Below are positions 1-7,715 of a stretch of DNA of 64,000 bases, piece by piece. How positions within the stretch are numbered: position 1 is the first letter of the stretch; every line of letters begins with the position of its first letter. The notes under the pieces are model-generated. The model worked only from the letters and a program-made list of their open reading frames with translations. It searched no databases and was not told the DNA's origin. The DNA lies in assembly GCA_046349615.1 (NCBI GenBank), contig JAXMBZ010000014.1, positions 1 through 64,000 on the forward strand, read 5' to 3'. The position numbers and the translations under genes were made by a program. Source of the DNA: JADJNY01 sp046349615 (GTDB lineage Bacteria > Planctomycetota > UBA1135 > GCA-002686595).

Positions 1-3000
1 CCGCGCGAGCGCCTCGATGCACGCGACGCTCTGCGCGGGCGGTGCATTCGCGTCGCACGCGATCGAGCGCAGGAGTGCCAACATCGGCTTCGAACGGATC
101 GCACACGCAGCCTCGACGGCGTGCTGGCGCTCGTCGTGCGACAGCGATGCGTCGCGCACGACGCGCTCGAGCACGCCGGAGGCGCCCTCGTCCTTCATCG
201 CGCCGAGGACGTCGAGCGCGAGGAGGCGCGTCGCGGGGTCGCGCTCGCTCTCGGCCATCGACCGCACGGCCGCGAGCGCATCACGGTCGTCGAGCTCGCG
301 CACGGCGTCGAGCGCCGCGCGCCGAACGGCCGCATCGCCGTCGCGCAAGGCACTGCGCACGACCTCGAGCACGCGCTGCGTGCCCGCCCAATCGACCGTG
401 CGCGCGGGCCGCGGCGTCTTCGCGGGCTGGATGTTCCACCACTTGCCGTCCCACGGCGCGTCCATTCGCGCGCAGGAGGCGAGCGTCGACAGGACGAGCG
501 CACGATCGCCGCTCTCGCCTCCCTTCGTGAGTCGGCGCACGAGCTCGTCGACGACGGAGGGATCGCAAGCGCCTCGCAGCGAAGCGAGGAACTCCCCTTC
601 GCGCTCGTCCACCGCTGGGGCATGCGTCGGCAAGATCCCGGCCGAACGGAGGGCGCGGAGAATGCGGAAGCGTCCCCACGCATCGAGCGCCGAGTTGAAC
701 GCGAGCGCCGCGGTGATCGTCCGGGTCTGCCGCGCATCCACTCCCGCCGCCTCCTCGCTTCGAACCCGCGCCGCGGCGACGCGCGCGATTTCGGGGCGGA
801 TCACGAGGTCCGGCTCCGTGAGCAGTCGCAGGAGCTCGAGTCGAACGCGCGCGGGAAAGGCGAGCTCCGCGCGACAAAGCTGCACCCAGGCCGGGATCGA
901 GTGCGGCTGCGACTGCGGCTCCAGAAGCCACGGCTCCCGCCGATGCCACGCTTCCGCGACGCTCCAGATCGCATGGAGCTGGCCGACTCCTCCGCGCGAC
1001 GCCGCAGCGATCGGCTTCGCGACGTCGAGTCCCTCGTCACCCAGGGTCGCGAGCTTGCGTTGCGCGCGCGACCGGACGCGGTAGCTCGGATCCTCGAGCT
1101 CCTTGCCGAGCTCCTTCGCCGTCGCGGCGATCGGCCGCAGCTTGCTCGGCACGCGCGCATCGTCGTCCTCGCGCCGCAACCGCCACACGCGCCCCGCTTC
1201 GACCTTCGCGGTCCAGCCCTCGTACGCCCAGTCGCTGAAGTAGAGGAAGCGCCCGTCCGGCGACTCGCACACGTCGAACGGCTTGAACGGGCGGACATCT
1301 CCCGCCGTGACGAAATCCTCCGCCACCTTCACGCCGAACGTCGAGCCCTTCGGCTCGAGCACGAAGCGGCGCAGCATGCTCTTCCCCCACTCGCAGTAGA
1401 TGAGATTGCCGCGGAACTCCTCCGGCCACGCGGCCTCGCGGTACACGAGCCCGCCGCACGGCGAGCCGCCGCCGTAGTCGGCCATGCACGGCAGCATGCG
1501 CTCGGGATGGTCTTTGTAGTCCCACGGATAACCGTAGTAGCCGCCGGGCACGATGTGGGTGAGCCGCGTCCACCACCCCAGACCATCGTCGGTGTTGTCG
1601 TACGTGAACATCTCGCCGCGCTCGTCGATCGCGACGTCGAGGATGTTGCGCAGCCCGCTCGCGACGAGCTCGAGCCGCGAACCGTCGGGACGCACGCGCA
1701 CCACGCCGCCGCCGCGCAACGTGAGCTCGCTCCCGTCCGTCCCATGCGCCTTCGGGATGCCCTTGTCGCCGACCGCGACGTAGAGGAAGCCGTCCATCCC
1801 CAGACGAATCCCGCTGACGATGTGATCGTTGAACCCGCCGGGCCAACCGGGCGCGTTCGGTCCGAGGTCCGTGAGCACTTCCGTGCGCTCGTCCGCGACG
1901 CCGTCGCCGTTCGTGTCGCGCAGTCGCGTCAAGTGCGGCATGTTCATCACGAACACGTCGCCGTCGACGACCTCGAGCCCCATCACGGCGAAGAGGTGCT
2001 CCGCGAACACCGTCTTCTTCACCGAGCCGTCGGCCTCGAAGTGGAGCGCGATCAAGCGGTCGAGCGGTTGATCCGTCGGCCCCGGCATGTCCATGCGGTC
2101 CTCGCCGACGAGCAGCGTCCCGTCGTCGAGGCACGTGACCGCGGTCGGCCACAGGATGTCCGGCGCTTCGGTCACGAGGTCGATCGCGAAGCCCGCCGGA
2201 ACGTTCGGCTTCGCGCTCGTCTTCGGTGCGGTCGCGGAGCTCGCGCTCGACTCGTGCTTCGGCGCCGGCGCGCCCTCCTTCTTCGGCGCGCTCTCGTCCT
2301 CCGGCGCGAAGCCCGCCTCCTTCTCCGCGCGCATCGCCCACGCGAAGCCGCCTTCGAGGTGCTTCAAGAAGCGCGCGTCCGCCCACACCTCGGGCCGATG
2401 CCCGAGCGCCGTGTAGAAGAGCCGTCCCTTGCCGACCTCCTTGCACCACGCGTTCGCGAAGTCCTTGTCCGTGCGGTGCACGCCGTCCTTCTTCAGGTCG
2501 ACCTTGTCGGGGTCGAGGCTGAGCAGCACGTGCAGCTTCGAGCGGTCGTACGGCGCCTTGAACTGGTAGATCTCGTCGACGAGCTCGAACGTCGCGCCGA
2601 GGTGGCGCGTCGACGGATGATCCTTGTCCTCGACGCGCATCACGACCTTCTCGTGCCACGGATGTCCGTCGAAGTAGCCGCCGATCATCTCGCCGTACTC
2701 GGGCAGCTCGTAGAACGTGTCCGTCGCGCAGTGCGCGCCCGCGAAGCCCTTCCCGTCTTTCACGAAGTCGAGCAGCGCCTTCTTCGCGTCGTCGGAGAAC
2801 GGCAGCTCGCCCGTCGTGTAGAAGAACACGAGGTCGAACGTCGCGAGGTTCGCGCGCGTGAAGTCGTTCGCGTCGCGCGAGAGCACGCACTCGAACCAAC
2901 CGCGCTCCTTCCCGAGCTCGACCAGCGTGCGCTCGACGAGCGACGGCTCGTCGGGCTTCGCGCGCTTCACGACGTCGTGCTCGAACCCGGCGGAGACCGT

Positions 3001-3096
3001 GTAGACGAGCACGCGCTTCTTCGCGATCGGTTCGGACGCGAGCGCGGGCAGGGCGGCGAGGACGAGGAACGCGGCGGCGAGGGAGCGACGGAACAT
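1..3096 (-). CDS. ThuA + PVC-type membrane-bound dehydrogenase + HEAT protein (partial)
   Basis: Read from the ATG at 3096; the frame is open to base 1, so at least 1,032 residues are present and the C-terminus lies outside the window. A signal peptide (MFRRSLAAAFLVLAALPALA) is followed by a ThuA/trehalose-utilisation-like domain (about residues 25-245, with 'KGFAGAHCATDTFYELPEYG'). An Ala/Lys/Glu-rich linker follows, then a glucose/sorbosone-dehydrogenase-like beta-propeller (about 290-620, with 'RDTNGDGVADERTEVLTDLG' and 'WWTRLTHIVPGGYYGYPWDY'), then HEAT-like alpha repeats from about 650 to the edge. This order matches the PVC-type proteins that usually end in a c-type heme domain, which cannot be seen here. 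Probably an exported oxidoreductase of sugar or polyol metabolism. The substrate is unknown. Confidence 0.88.
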   Translation of the reverse strand, partial: MFRRSLAAAFLVLAALPALASEPIAKKRVLVYTVSAGFEHDVVKRAKPDEPSLVERTLVELGKERGWFECVLSRDANDFTRANLATFDLVFFYTTGELPFSDDAKKALLDFVKDGKGFAGAHCATDTFYELPEYGEMIGGYFDGHPWHEKVVMRVEDKDHPSTRHLGATFELVDEIYQFKAPYDRSKLHVLLSLDPDKVDLKKDGVHRTDKDFANAWCKEVGKGRLFYTALGHRPEVWADARFLKHLEGGFAWAMRAEKEAGFAPEDESAPKKEGAPAPKHESSASSATAPKTSAKPNVPAGFAIDLVTEAPDILWPTAVTCLDDGTLLVGEDRMDMPGPTDQPLDRLIALHFEADGSVKKTVFAEHLFAVMGLEVVDGDVFVMNMPHLTRLRDTNGDGVADERTEVLTDLGPNAPGWPGGFNDHIVSGIRLGMDGFLYVAVGDKGIPKAHGTDGSELTLRGGGVVRVRPDGSRLELVASGLRNILDVAIDERGEMFTYDNTDDGLGWWTRLTHIVPGGYYGYPWDYKDHPERMLPCMADYGGGSPCGGLVYREAAWPEEFRGNLIYCEWGKSMLRRFVLEPKGSTFGVKVAEDFVTAGDVRPFKPFDVCESPDGRFLYFSDWAYEGWTAKVEAGRVWRLRREDDDARVPSKLRPIAATAKELGKELEDPSYRVRSRAQRKLATLGDEGLDVAKPIAAASRGGVGQLHAIWSVAEAWHRREPWLLEPQSQPHSIPAWVQLCRAELAFPARVRLELLRLLTEPDLVIRPEIARVAAARVRSEEAAGVDARQTRTITAALAFNSALDAWGRFRILRALRSAGILPTHAPAVDEREGEFLASLRGACDPSVVDELVRRLTKGGESGDRALVLSTLASCARMDAPWDGKWWNIQPAKTPRPARTVDWAGTQRVLEVVRSALRDGDAAVRRAALDAVRELDDRDALAAVRSMAESERDPATRLLALDVLGAMKDEGASGVLERVVRDASLSHDERQHAVEAACAIRSKPMLALLRSIACDANAPPAQSVACIEALAR

Positions 3097-3142
3097 GCGG
3101 GGCAGGATAGCCCGCTGGCCGCGGCATGCGCGCCTCGGCGCC

Positions 3143-3805
3143 TCAGACCCACTCCGCGCGGGAAGCGGGACGCTTCGGCGCGGGCGGAGGCGGAGGCTGC
3201 GGCTTCGGCGCGCTCGCCGGCGCAGGCTTCGCGTCGCCGCGCTTCGCGCCCGCCTCCAGCGCCTTCAGGCGCTTCTCGTCGAGCTCGACGAGCGCGCGCT
3301 CGACCTTGCGCCAGAACTTCACCGTCGACGTTTCCTTCGCTCCGTCGGGACCGCCGTTGTGGACGCGCACGAGCGTCTCGACGTCGAGCGCCGCGAGCGC
3401 GTCGGGGCAGTAGCGCTTCCAGTAGGCGAGCACCACGGCGCGTGCATAGCGCGGGTCGCGGCAATCCTCCCAACGCCCCGGAAGGCGCGCGTCGAGCCAG
3501 TACGCGCGATGGATCTGGTATGGACCGATCGCGCCGCCCGAGTCGCCGGTCGAGTGGCGCCCGCCGTCCTTCTCGCCGCCGGTCTCGACGCGCCGGAGCG
3601 CTTCGAGGATCTGCTCGAGCGTCCAGCGTCGCGCGCGCGGAGCCGACGCTTCCTTCGGGCGTGCGTCGTTCGCGTCGCGCGGCGCGAGCTCCGCCTTCCG
3701 ATCGTTCGGCGTCGCACCACGCCTCGGCGCGGAGTCCTCCGCCGCGACCGCGGGCGCGAGCGCGACGAAGAGGAGCCAAGCGTGGATCGAGGGAGCGCGG
3801 CGCAC
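3143..3805 (-). CDS. Exported i-type-lysozyme-like (destabilase-fold) protein
   Basis: 220 residues with a signal peptide (about 1-22), a charged low-complexity stretch, a core at about 60-172 and a Pro/Lys-rich tail. The core reads like invertebrate-type lysozyme: 'RRVETGG' (Glu74), 'GDSGGAIGPYQI' (Asp88), 'YWKRYC' and 'VRVHNGGPDG'. These match the family's catalytic Glu, Asp, 'GPFQI' and 'RIHNGGP' blocks. Only two cysteines (115 and 133) lie in the core, so most of the disulfides of animal i-type lysozymes are absent. It may cleave peptidoglycan or another beta-1,4-linked glycan outside the cytoplasm. Assignment is by motif, and a transglycosylase-like lysozyme-fold relative is the alternative. 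It lies 46 bp upstream of the ThuA gene on the same strand. Confidence 0.75.
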   Translation of the reverse strand: MRRAPSIHAWLLFVALAPAVAAEDSAPRRGATPNDRKAELAPRDANDARPKEASAPRARRWTLEQILEALRRVETGGEKDGGRHSTGDSGGAIGPYQIHRAYWLDARLPGRWEDCRDPRYARAVVLAYWKRYCPDALAALDVETLVRVHNGGPDGAKETSTVKFWRKVERALVELDEKRLKALEAGAKRGDAKPAPASAPKPQPPPPPAPKRPASRAEWV

Positions 3806-3890
3806 GCGCGGGAGGATAGCGAGCGCGCCCGCGCCCCGCGCCCTCTCGTCGCACGAGTCTCGAATTCGGGCCCGGAAGAGCTCCGCGAAC

Positions 3891-3927
3891 GAAAACGGCC
3901 GCGATCGGGGTTGCCGATCGCGGCCGT
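3891..3927 (-). terminator. Intrinsic terminator of the cytochrome peroxidase gene
   Basis: A perfect 14-bp stem (3895-3908 with 3914-3927, 5-nt loop) lies 26 bp past the stop of the diheme peroxidase gene. Read on the minus strand it is followed at once by a short T run (TTTTC). Confidence 0.8.
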
Positions 3928-3952
3928 CGTGAAGAGAGGGACCGTCTTGGAA

Positions 3953-5638
3953 TCAGAAGAACGTGTACTGCACGGCCTGGGTCGCCGCGAAGCGGTGACC
4001 CGCACCGATGTCGAGCACGAACCACTGCGCGTACCGCGTCTGACCGACGAGGTTCGAGTCGTTCGGGATCGACAGGTTGACCGACTTCCAGCCTGCGCCG
4101 GCGCCCGTACCGACCAGGTGGCCCGCGCGCACGATCGACACGTTTGGTGAGAGCGCGACGTAGCGCGTCGCACCGCCGAACGGCGTGCCCGCCGTGCTGT
4201 CCGTGTCGATCGCGAGCACGACCTGCGCGTCACCGAGACCCGCCTGCACACCGAGCGTGAAGCTCGGGTTGCCGACGAGCGGCGGCTCGAACGCGATCGC
4301 CTCCGGCACGAATCCGCCCGAGCCCGCGGTCGCGTTGCCGAAGGTCTGCGGCACGCGGCTCGACGACGCGTAGAGCGCGGGATGGTCGAACGGAGCCGTC
4401 GCTGCCGCGACGCGCGGGTCGGTCAGCGGACGACCGAGGAACGCGACGAGCGCGTTCTGCTGCTGCGGCGAGAGACCGAGCGGATGGACGAGCGGGTTCT
4501 TGTTCGGACCGTTGAAGTCGCCGCCGCGGTTGTAGAACGCGACGACCTCGGCGAGGGTCGAGAAGCGGCCGTTGTGGAACTTGCGCTGACGGAGCTCGAC
4601 GTTGCGCAGGCTCGGCACCTTCATCTTGCCCTGGTCGGCGAGGTTGCCCGTCACGCCCATGCGCCCGACGTCCTCGGCCTGCGGACGCACGCCGATGTAC
4701 TGGAACGAGTGGTTCGTGAAGAGCGAGCCCGCGTGGCACACGGCGCAACCGTTCGCGGGCGCGCCGAAGAGCTGGAAGCCCTGCGTCTCGAGCGGAGTCA
4801 GTGCCGCGGGGTCGCCCCCGAGGAACGCGTCGATCGGCGCTTGGTTCGAGAAGAGCGTGCGCTCGTAGGCCGCGATCGCTTCACCGATGCGGACGCCGGT
4901 GATGTCGGGCGTGCCGAACGCGAGGTTGAAGAGGTCCGCGTACGTGCGGTTCGCCACGAACGGCACGAGGTCCGGAGTGAGCTGCGGGGAGAGCGCGAGC
5001 GGACGCGACGCGGCGACGCGCGCGACGAGCTCGGGGATCGTGCGCCCGGTGTGCGCCATTTCCACGCCCGAGACGACCGGGCCGAGCGCCTGCGATTCGA
5101 GCGAAGCACCGTTCGGGAAGACGACCGTGTTCGTCACGGGGTCCGTGAACGTGCCGGTCGCGCGCCCATCCCAGAACTGCACCGGGTTGTAGGCCGCGTT
5201 GACGATCGAGGGCGCGTTGCGAGCCGTCACCTGCTTGTGCAGCCCGAAGATCGCATCGGCGTCGTAGAGACCGGTCGCGAGGCTCTTCGTGATCCCCAAG
5301 GAGCCGCCGACGTCGTCGGCGTCGCCGAAGATCCCGTTCGGGCCGGGGTTCACGACGCCGGGCTGGCCCGCGCGTGGATCGCTGCCGCCGGCCTCGGGGA
5401 TGTGGCACGTGGCGCAGGCCGTCGTCTTCGTCGAGGAGAGCTGCTCGTCCCAGACGAGCGCCTTCCCGAGCAGCACTTTGTCCGGCGTCGTCAGGTTGCC
5501 GGGCGGCGGCGGCGGCGGCGGACCGAGCGGCGGCGGCGGCGGCGGCGGACCCTGAGCGATCGCGGTGCCGCCGAGGGAAGCGGCCATCAAGAGGAGGGAC
5601 GTGAAGGTGGGACGGAGGGCGAAGTGGGTGCGTTGCAT
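3953..5638 (-). CDS. Diheme cytochrome c peroxidase (MauG/CcpA family) with C-terminal secretion-type module
   Basis: 561 residues from the ATG at 5638; an upstream in-frame ATG at 5683 would precede the signal peptide with 15 polar residues, so it is not used. A signal peptide ends near 'ATAIAQ-like' 'GTAIAQ', followed by two proline runs of seven. The peroxidase domain has two c-heme sites, C75-A-T-C78-H79 and C298-A-V-C301-H302, and typical blocks ('TARNAPSIVNAAYNPVQFWD', 'MKVPSLRNVELR'). It should reduce H2O2 or oxidise a small substrate or protein in the periplasm using c-type electron donors. The last 150 or so residues are extra to the family and end 'GQTRYAQWFVLD...VQYTFF', a tail seen on many secreted planctomycete proteins. 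A terminator follows the stop. Confidence 0.9.
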   Translation of the reverse strand: MQRTHFALRPTFTSLLLMAASLGGTAIAQGPPPPPPPLGPPPPPPPGNLTTPDKVLLGKALVWDEQLSSTKTTACATCHIPEAGGSDPRAGQPGVVNPGPNGIFGDADDVGGSLGITKSLATGLYDADAIFGLHKQVTARNAPSIVNAAYNPVQFWDGRATGTFTDPVTNTVVFPNGASLESQALGPVVSGVEMAHTGRTIPELVARVAASRPLALSPQLTPDLVPFVANRTYADLFNLAFGTPDITGVRIGEAIAAYERTLFSNQAPIDAFLGGDPAALTPLETQGFQLFGAPANGCAVCHAGSLFTNHSFQYIGVRPQAEDVGRMGVTGNLADQGKMKVPSLRNVELRQRKFHNGRFSTLAEVVAFYNRGGDFNGPNKNPLVHPLGLSPQQQNALVAFLGRPLTDPRVAAATAPFDHPALYASSSRVPQTFGNATAGSGGFVPEAIAFEPPLVGNPSFTLGVQAGLGDAQVVLAIDTDSTAGTPFGGATRYVALSPNVSIVRAGHLVGTGAGAGWKSVNLSIPNDSNLVGQTRYAQWFVLDIGAGHRFAATQAVQYTFF

Positions 5639-5710
5639 GGATGCAGGACGCGATGCGTCCGGTTCTGTGTGTGACGAAGACAACGCTGGGGGAACTTGGA
5701 GAGGCGGAGC

Positions 5711-6736
5711 TCAGCGCGCATCGCCGTCGTCGGTTCGACGCGGCTCGAGAGCGTTGGGATCCGTGGATTGGGGAGCAGGGCGCGGCGCGGGTTGGCGGAG
5801 CGTGCGCTCGAGGCGAGCACGCAGGCGCGGGAGGAGCAGGTTCGGTCGCGCGGCGTCGGGAGCGGGCGCGGACTCGTCGCGGGGCTGCGATTCGTCGCGC
5901 GGGGCGCGGCCGAGCCGCGCACCGACGTCGCGACGAACGTCGCGCGTCGCGCGTTCTTCACGCACGTAGGGCCCGCTTCGGAAGCGGCGCGGCACCTCGA
6001 CGTCTTCGCGCGGCCGAGCGTCCGAGTCGAGCCGCGCGCGGCGCGGACCACGCGCGTCGTCCGGCATCCGGTGCGCACGCGGACCACGCGCTTCGTCCGG
6101 CATCCGCTGCTCGCGCGGACCACGCCCGTCGTCCGGCAGCCGTTGTTCGCGCGGACCACGCAGCTCTCGACGATCGCGACGAGCGCGCGAATCCGGTGTG
6201 CCGGGCGCGCTCTGGGCGCGCGGACCCGAGTCGCCCGGGCCGCGCTGGGCGCGCGGACCACGCGGACCGCGCTCGAGGCGTTCGGCACGCGGACGGCGCT
6301 CGAGCTGCGGAGCCCCGCCTTCGGGTCGCGGTCCGAAGCGCTCGAGGCCGCGGCCGATCGGTGCCTCGTCTCGCTCCGCGAGCGGACGCGGTCCGCGACG
6401 GAACGGCCCGTCGAAACCACCGCGCGGCTCGAAGGGCCGAGGACCGCGACGGTCGAATCCGCCGCGAGGACCGGGTTCCCCTCGAAACCCTGCACGCGGG
6501 CGGGCTCCGGGCGCGCCGTCGCGAAGCTCGCGCGGCGCCCGCACGCGAGGCGTTCCTTCGTGATCGGGCCCGGGACGGCGGCCGTCGCATCGGAACTCGC
6601 TCGGCCCGGCCTCCGCGCAGACCGCCGAGGTGCGCTCGACCGGGCAGCGACCGTCGCGGAGTTCCGGCCCGCGCCCATGCGAGGCGCACGAAGCGGCACC
6701 GAGGACGAGGAGAAGGAGAAGGCTTCGCGAGATCAT
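5711..6736 (-). CDS. Arg/Pro/Gly-rich low-complexity lipoprotein
   Basis: 341 residues from the ATG at 6736 (further in-frame start at 6850). It opens with a clear lipoprotein signal, MISRSLLLLLVLGAASC, and the rest is almost wholly Arg, Pro, Gly, Asp and Glu. A 12-residue unit of the type 'RGPREQRMPDEA' is repeated about four times, encoded by a 36-bp tandem repeat at about 6044-6187. It diverges from the response regulator/kinase pair at 7041, whose sensor loop has a similar composition. No enzyme motif is visible. The opposite strand is also open here, so the lipobox is the main support. Function unknown; a partner of the sensor kinase is a guess. Confidence 0.55.
   Translation of the reverse strand: MISRSLLLLLVLGAASCASHGRGPELRDGRCPVERTSAVCAEAGPSEFRCDGRRPGPDHEGTPRVRAPRELRDGAPGARPRAGFRGEPGPRGGFDRRGPRPFEPRGGFDGPFRRGPRPLAERDEAPIGRGLERFGPRPEGGAPQLERRPRAERLERGPRGPRAQRGPGDSGPRAQSAPGTPDSRARRDRRELRGPREQRLPDDGRGPREQRMPDEARGPRAHRMPDDARGPRRARLDSDARPREDVEVPRRFRSGPYVREERATRDVRRDVGARLGRAPRDESQPRDESAPAPDAARPNLLLPRLRARLERTLRQPAPRPAPQSTDPNALEPRRTDDGDAR
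6044..6187. repeat. 36-bp tandem repeat inside the Arg-rich lipoprotein gene
   Basis: The string CGGACCACGC recurs at 6044, 6080, 6116 and 6152, an exact 36-bp period with scattered substitutions between units. It encodes a 12-residue repeat on the minus strand. The in-frame period suggests coding selection. Confidence 0.8.
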
Positions 6737-7040
6737 GGCGTGCTCCGTTGGGCGGCGGTCACTCAGACTCCCGCACGCGCATGGAGACGTCCTGAAGCCG
6801 CAGCGCCGAAGTGGACTTTTCTTCGGGAACGCACCGGCCGGTGGAACCACGTGCCGCGCAGCGGGCAGGTCGCGTGCGGTACGGTTCAGGGCGTAGACTC
6901 GAACCCTCGCCTGCCCGGTTCGGACGCGTCGCTCACCGAGGACGCAGACCTTCAGTCACACGCAAGGCCGGACGAGCAACCTTCGGGGTCGGCCGGGGTT
7001 GTACGAAGTCCGCGGAATCCCCCGTTCCAGCTCCTCCTCC
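6737..7040. other. Divergent intergenic region, no gene seen
   Basis: 304 bp between the start of the Arg-rich lipoprotein (minus) and the response regulator (plus). It should carry both promoters. I see no convincing -35/-10 pair, hairpin or operator repeat. Confidence 0.5.
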
Positions 7041-7715
7041 ATGAAGCAACGCATCCTGCTCGTCGAAGATGACCCCAAGCTCGGGAAGCAGATCGTCGAC
7101 CACCTCGACGAGTCCGGCTTCGAGACGTACTGGCTCCAGAACGGCGAGGCCGCGCTCAACTACAACTACCGCGGGCTCGCGCTGATCGTCCTCGACCTCA
7201 TGCTCCCGGGAGCGTTCGGGTTGGACGTGCTCAAGAAGATCCGCAGCCAGTCGGACGTGCCCGTGCTGATCCTGTCCGCGAAGACCGACGCGACGGTCAA
7301 GGTGCGCGCGCTCGACCTGGGCGCGGACGATTACCTGATCAAACCCTTCTGGCCCGAGGAGCTCGTCGCGCGCGTCAACGCGCGGCTGCGGCGCCCGGTG
7401 ATGCAGCGCGGCGGTTCGATCGAAGCGGGCGACCTGCGCATCGAGGTCGACGCGCGCCGCGTCAGCGTGAAGAACGAGCCCGTCGAGCTCACGCGCGTCG
7501 AGTTCGACCTGCTCGTCGCGCTCGCGCGCCGGCCCGGTGCCGCGATCGCGCGCGCATGGCTGTGCGAGCACGTGCTCGACCCCGAGCGCGAGGGCACGGA
7601 ACGCACGCTCGACGTGCACGTCTCGCGCCTGCGCAAGAAGCTCGGCACGTGCGGCGATTGGATCTCGACCGTCTGGGGTGTCGGGTATCGGCTCGAAGTG
7701 CCGGCCGCGTCGTGA
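7041..7715 (+). CDS. OmpR-family response regulator
   Basis: 224 residues. ATG 7041 is chosen over an in-frame start at 6999 because the receiver begins directly with 'MKQRILLVEDD'. The receiver domain has the acidic pair D10/D11, phosphoacceptor D52 ('LIVLDLMLPG') and K101 ('DDYLIKPF'). A winged-helix DNA-binding domain ends 'TLDVHVSRLRKKLG' and 'ISTVWGVGYRLE'. Its stop TGA overlaps the GTG start of the following histidine kinase (GTGA), so the two are almost certainly translationally coupled partners. Likely target: the divergent lipoprotein gene and its own operon, by position only. Confidence 0.95.
   Translation: MKQRILLVEDDPKLGKQIVDHLDESGFETYWLQNGEAALNYNYRGLALIVLDLMLPGAFGLDVLKKIRSQSDVPVLILSAKTDATVKVRALDLGADDYLIKPFWPEELVARVNARLRRPVMQRGGSIEAGDLRIEVDARRVSVKNEPVELTRVEFDLLVALARRPGAAIARAWLCEHVLDPEREGTERTLDVHVSRLRKKLGTCGDWISTVWGVGYRLEVPAAS

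Noticed and set aside
121..3819. Plus-strand open frame of about 1,230 codons
   Set aside because: Arg/Ala/His-rich and antisense to the ThuA-dehydrogenase-HEAT and lysozyme-like genes, which have clear signals and domains. A GC-rich shadow.
5480..5560. GGC-rich tract as a possible simple-sequence mobile repeat
   Set aside because: It encodes two polyproline runs after the signal peptide of the cytochrome peroxidase; a coding low-complexity tract.
5696..7072. Plus-strand open frame opposite the Arg-rich lipoprotein
   Set aside because: Starts and ends without a plausible RBS or domain and runs through the divergent promoter region; the minus strand has a clean lipobox.
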